The translations under genes were made by a program, and so were the position numbers. A model generated the notes under the pieces. That model saw nothing but the letters and a program-made list of their open reading frames with translations, was not told the DNA's origin and did no database searches. Below are positions 15,534 through 17,676 of a stretch of 17,676 nt of DNA, in pieces. Position 1 is the first letter of the stretch. Each line of letters opens with the position of its first letter. This DNA is from Bacteroidaceae bacterium (GTDB taxonomy: Bacteria > Bacteroidota > Bacteroidia > Bacteroidales > Bacteroidaceae). The stretch covers positions 1 through 17,676 of the forward strand of contig JAQWAN010000004.1 of assembly GCA_028707655.1 (NCBI GenBank), given 5' to 3'.

Positions 15534-17200
15534 TGCTTCAATCAATCTATGTAAGAAATTATGCGCTGATTGACACGCTTCATATCAGTTTTCAATCGGG
15601 TTTCTCTGTTATTACAGGAGAAACAGGTGCAGGTAAATCGATTCTTTTAGGAGCTATATCTCTGCTCTTAGGACAGCGATCTACCACTAAAATGCTTAAA
15701 GACAAAACAAAGAAATGCATTATAGAAGCGCATTTTCAACTGCAAAAAAAATACCTCTGCTCCTTCTTTACAGCACACGATATTGACTATGATGAGGAGG
15801 AGTGTATCCTTCGACGAGAGATACAGCCCTCCGGAAAATCGCGCTCGTTTATCAATGACACACCTGTTCCGCTTACATTAATGAAAGAGATAGGCGATCA
15901 ATTGATTGACATTCATTCCCAACATAAGAACTTATTACTTAGCCGGGAGCAGTTTCAACTCACTGTACTAGACACATTAGCCAACAATCAAAAAGAGTTG
16001 ACTAGCTATAAGGATGCCTACCAAACCTATCGCAATCTTGAGCAGGAATTACAAGAGAGTATTGCGCAAGCAGAACGAGATAAAATGGATGAGGAGTATA
16101 TTCGTTTCCAATTGGAACAACTAGAGGAAACCTCACTCAAAAAAGAGGAACAAGAGGAACTAGAAGAGGAGGAAAAAATACTCAGTCATGCAGAGGAGAT
16201 AAAATCGTGTCTGTATGAAACAACAAACAAGCTTTATGGCGAGGGACAAAACATGGTTACGCTTCTTAAAGAGTGCACCGAATCACTCCGTCGAATAGCC
16301 ACTGTCTTTACACCTGCTGCTCAATTAGCAGAACGATTAAAAGGATTATACATTGATCTAAAAGATAGTGCAGAAGAGATTAGTAGACATGAGAGTAGTA
16401 TCGATTTTGAGCCAGAACGACTTGATTTTATTAATGAGCGACTCAATAATTTGTATACTTTACAGCAGAAACACCATGTGCAATCCGTAGAAGAGCTACT
16501 CCTACTCATGGAGCAATATCAAAAACGATTAGCGCAGATAGATAGTTCCGAACATCACATAGCAGAACTAACTGCTGCAAAGGAACAGCATTATGCCATT
16601 GTTCTAGAAAAAGCAAAAAAACTGACACAAAAAAGAACCATTGCTGCACAACAGATGGCCAATCAAATGCGAGAACGACTCATTCCACTTGGAATGCCTA
16701 ATGTACGTTTTGTGGTAGAGATAACTCCGCGTAAAAAACCGGATGCAACAGGTATGGATACAATAACCTACCTCTTCTCTGCCAACAAAAAGGGAGAAGC
16801 ATTGCCAGTAGCATCGATAGCCTCTGGTGGTGAGATAGCCCGTGTGATGTTATCTATGAAAGCCTTAATTGCTGGTTCAGCACAATTACCTACCATCTTA
16901 TTTGATGAGATTGATACCGGAGTTTCTGGAGAGATAGCACATAAGATGGGACTTATCATGCAAGAGATGAGTGAACAAATGCAAGTGATAAGCATTACAC
17001 ATCTCCCACAAATAGCCGCCAAAGGCAACACACATTACAAAGTATATAAACAAGACACCGAAGAAGAAACGAGCAGTCACATACAATTACTAAGTGGTTC
17101 AGAACGTATTCTTGAATTGGCACAGATGTTAAGTGGAGAAACTCCCACAGAAGCAGCCCTTCAAAATGCAAAAGAACTACTAACTGCCTCAACAAAGTAA
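15533..17200 (+). CDS. recN: RecN, SMC-like DNA repair ATPase
   Basis: RecN acts in recombinational repair of double-strand breaks. The 555 residues show the SMC-type split ATPase: Walker A GETGAGKS (29-36) near the N-terminus, a Glu/Lys/Gln-rich coiled-coil middle from about residue 150 to 370, then the signature ASGGEIARVMLSMK (from 430), Walker B ILFDEID with Asp458-Glu459, the D-loop TGVSG, and the switch His490 in ITHLPQIA. The C-terminal LAQMLSGETPTEAALQNAKELL is typical. Length matches the family. Its start codon overlaps the DUF4835 stop (TAATG), so translation is probably coupled. No SOS box was recognised, so damage control of this operon is not evident. Confidence 0.97.
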   Translation: MLQSIYVRNYALIDTLHISFQSGFSVITGETGAGKSILLGAISLLLGQRSTTKMLKDKTKKCIIEAHFQLQKKYLCSFFTAHDIDYDEEECILRREIQPSGKSRSFINDTPVPLTLMKEIGDQLIDIHSQHKNLLLSREQFQLTVLDTLANNQKELTSYKDAYQTYRNLEQELQESIAQAERDKMDEEYIRFQLEQLEETSLKKEEQEELEEEEKILSHAEEIKSCLYETTNKLYGEGQNMVTLLKECTESLRRIATVFTPAAQLAERLKGLYIDLKDSAEEISRHESSIDFEPERLDFINERLNNLYTLQQKHHVQSVEELLLLMEQYQKRLAQIDSSEHHIAELTAAKEQHYAIVLEKAKKLTQKRTIAAQQMANQMRERLIPLGMPNVRFVVEITPRKKPDATGMDTITYLFSANKKGEALPVASIASGGEIARVMLSMKALIAGSAQLPTILFDEIDTGVSGEIAHKMGLIMQEMSEQMQVISITHLPQIAAKGNTHYKVYKQDTEEETSSHIQLLSGSERILELAQMLSGETPTEAALQNAKELLTASTK

Positions 17201-17209
17201 AAAAAGAAC

Positions 17210-17676
17210 ATGGAAAAAAGTGAAATGATATTTGGCGTACGCGCCGTAATAGAAGCCGTACAGGCTGGAAAAGAGATTGATAAGATCTTAGTAAAAAAAG
17301 ATATTCAAAGTGATTTGTCGAAAGAATTGTTTGATGCTGTTAGAGATTTAATGATACCCGTACAACGTGTACCTGTAGAAAAGATTAACCGCATCACAAA
17401 AAAGAATCACCAAGGCGTAGTAGCATTTATCTCGTCCGTGACCTATCAAACAACCGAACAAATGGTACCCTTCTTGTTTGAACAGGGTAAATCGCCCTTC
17501 TTTGTTATGTTAGATGGTATCACAGACGTACGTAATTTTGGTGCTATTGCTCGTACATGTGAATGTGCTGGTGTAGATGCCGTAATTATCCCCGTTAAGA
17601 ATAGTGTAAGTGTGAATGCCGATGCCATGAAGACCTCTGCTGGAGCACTTCATACCCTTCCTGTTTGTCGCGAACA
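17210..17676 (+). CDS. rlmB: 23S rRNA 2'-O-ribose methyltransferase, TrmH/SpoU family (RlmB-like), partial
   Basis: Only the first 155 codons lie in the window; the reading frame stays open to the edge. The N-terminus MEKSEMIFGVRAVIEAV matches the small substrate-binding domain of RlmB, including the later KKNHQGVVAFIS segment. The SpoU methyltransferase domain then begins with FVMLDGITDVRNFGAIARTC, containing the conserved Asn and Arg of motif 1, and continues with the AGVDAVIIP, SVSVNADAMKTSAGAL stretch. The C-terminal part, with the knot-forming SAM-binding motifs, is outside. RlmB methylates G2251 of E. coli 23S rRNA; other TrmH-family enzymes are alternatives until the rest is seen. It starts 9 bp after recN. 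Confidence 0.9.
   Translation, partial: MEKSEMIFGVRAVIEAVQAGKEIDKILVKKDIQSDLSKELFDAVRDLMIPVQRVPVEKINRITKKNHQGVVAFISSVTYQTTEQMVPFLFEQGKSPFFVMLDGITDVRNFGAIARTCECAGVDAVIIPVKNSVSVNADAMKTSAGALHTLPVCRE

Overview
The window looks like a chromosomal housekeeping region of a member of the Bacteroidetes, most likely order Bacteroidales. The support is a SusC/RagA-type outer-membrane receptor, a Rho factor with a very long disordered insert, the lineage-typical proteins DUF3127 and DUF4835, A-rich sequence instead of Shine-Dalgarno sites before start codons, and several copies of the Bacteroidetes -7 promoter element TAnnTTTG. The DNA is AT-rich. I cannot place it to family or genus. No tRNA, rRNA, CRISPR array, insertion sequence or phage gene is visible.

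Layout. Bases 1-170 are non-coding and hold a perfect 14-bp inverted repeat with a second, weaker one nested inside. An ABC-F ATPase gene (171-1784, minus) is divergent from a grpE-dnaJ-folC cluster (2040-5237, plus), which covers protein folding and folate polyglutamylation. The 255-bp divergent spacer holds a -7 element for the ABC-F gene and a sigma-54-like -24/-12 motif before grpE. A SusC-like receptor (5410-8499) with its own promoter follows; it has no SusD partner and no N-terminal carboxypeptidase-regulatory-like domain. A 314-bp spacer carries the rho promoter and a C-rich, G-poor leader. rho (8814-10895) ends at a strong bidirectional hairpin terminator that it shares with the convergent DUF3127 gene (10997-11353, minus). 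That small protein ends in an acidic DNEDLPF tail resembling the tip of SSB.

From a divergent promoter region starts a compact run: dnaN, a DEDDh exonuclease, coaBC, DUF4835, recN and rlmB (cut by the window end). Gaps are 9-31 bp, with 4-base and 1-base overlaps at coaBC/DUF4835 and DUF4835/recN, so it is probably one operon. It joins the replication clamp, a proofreading-type exonuclease and a recombination-repair ATPase with coenzyme A synthesis, an exported protein of unknown role and 23S rRNA methylation.

Most of the window is ordinary. The points most worth following are the SSB-like tail of DUF3127, an 11-A run at the CoaC/CoaB domain junction where loss of one A gives an immediate stop, the orphan SusC-like receptor, the Rho disordered region with its rut-like leader, the sigma-54-like motif before grpE, and the inverted repeat at the left edge. 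I found no clearly new multi-gene system.
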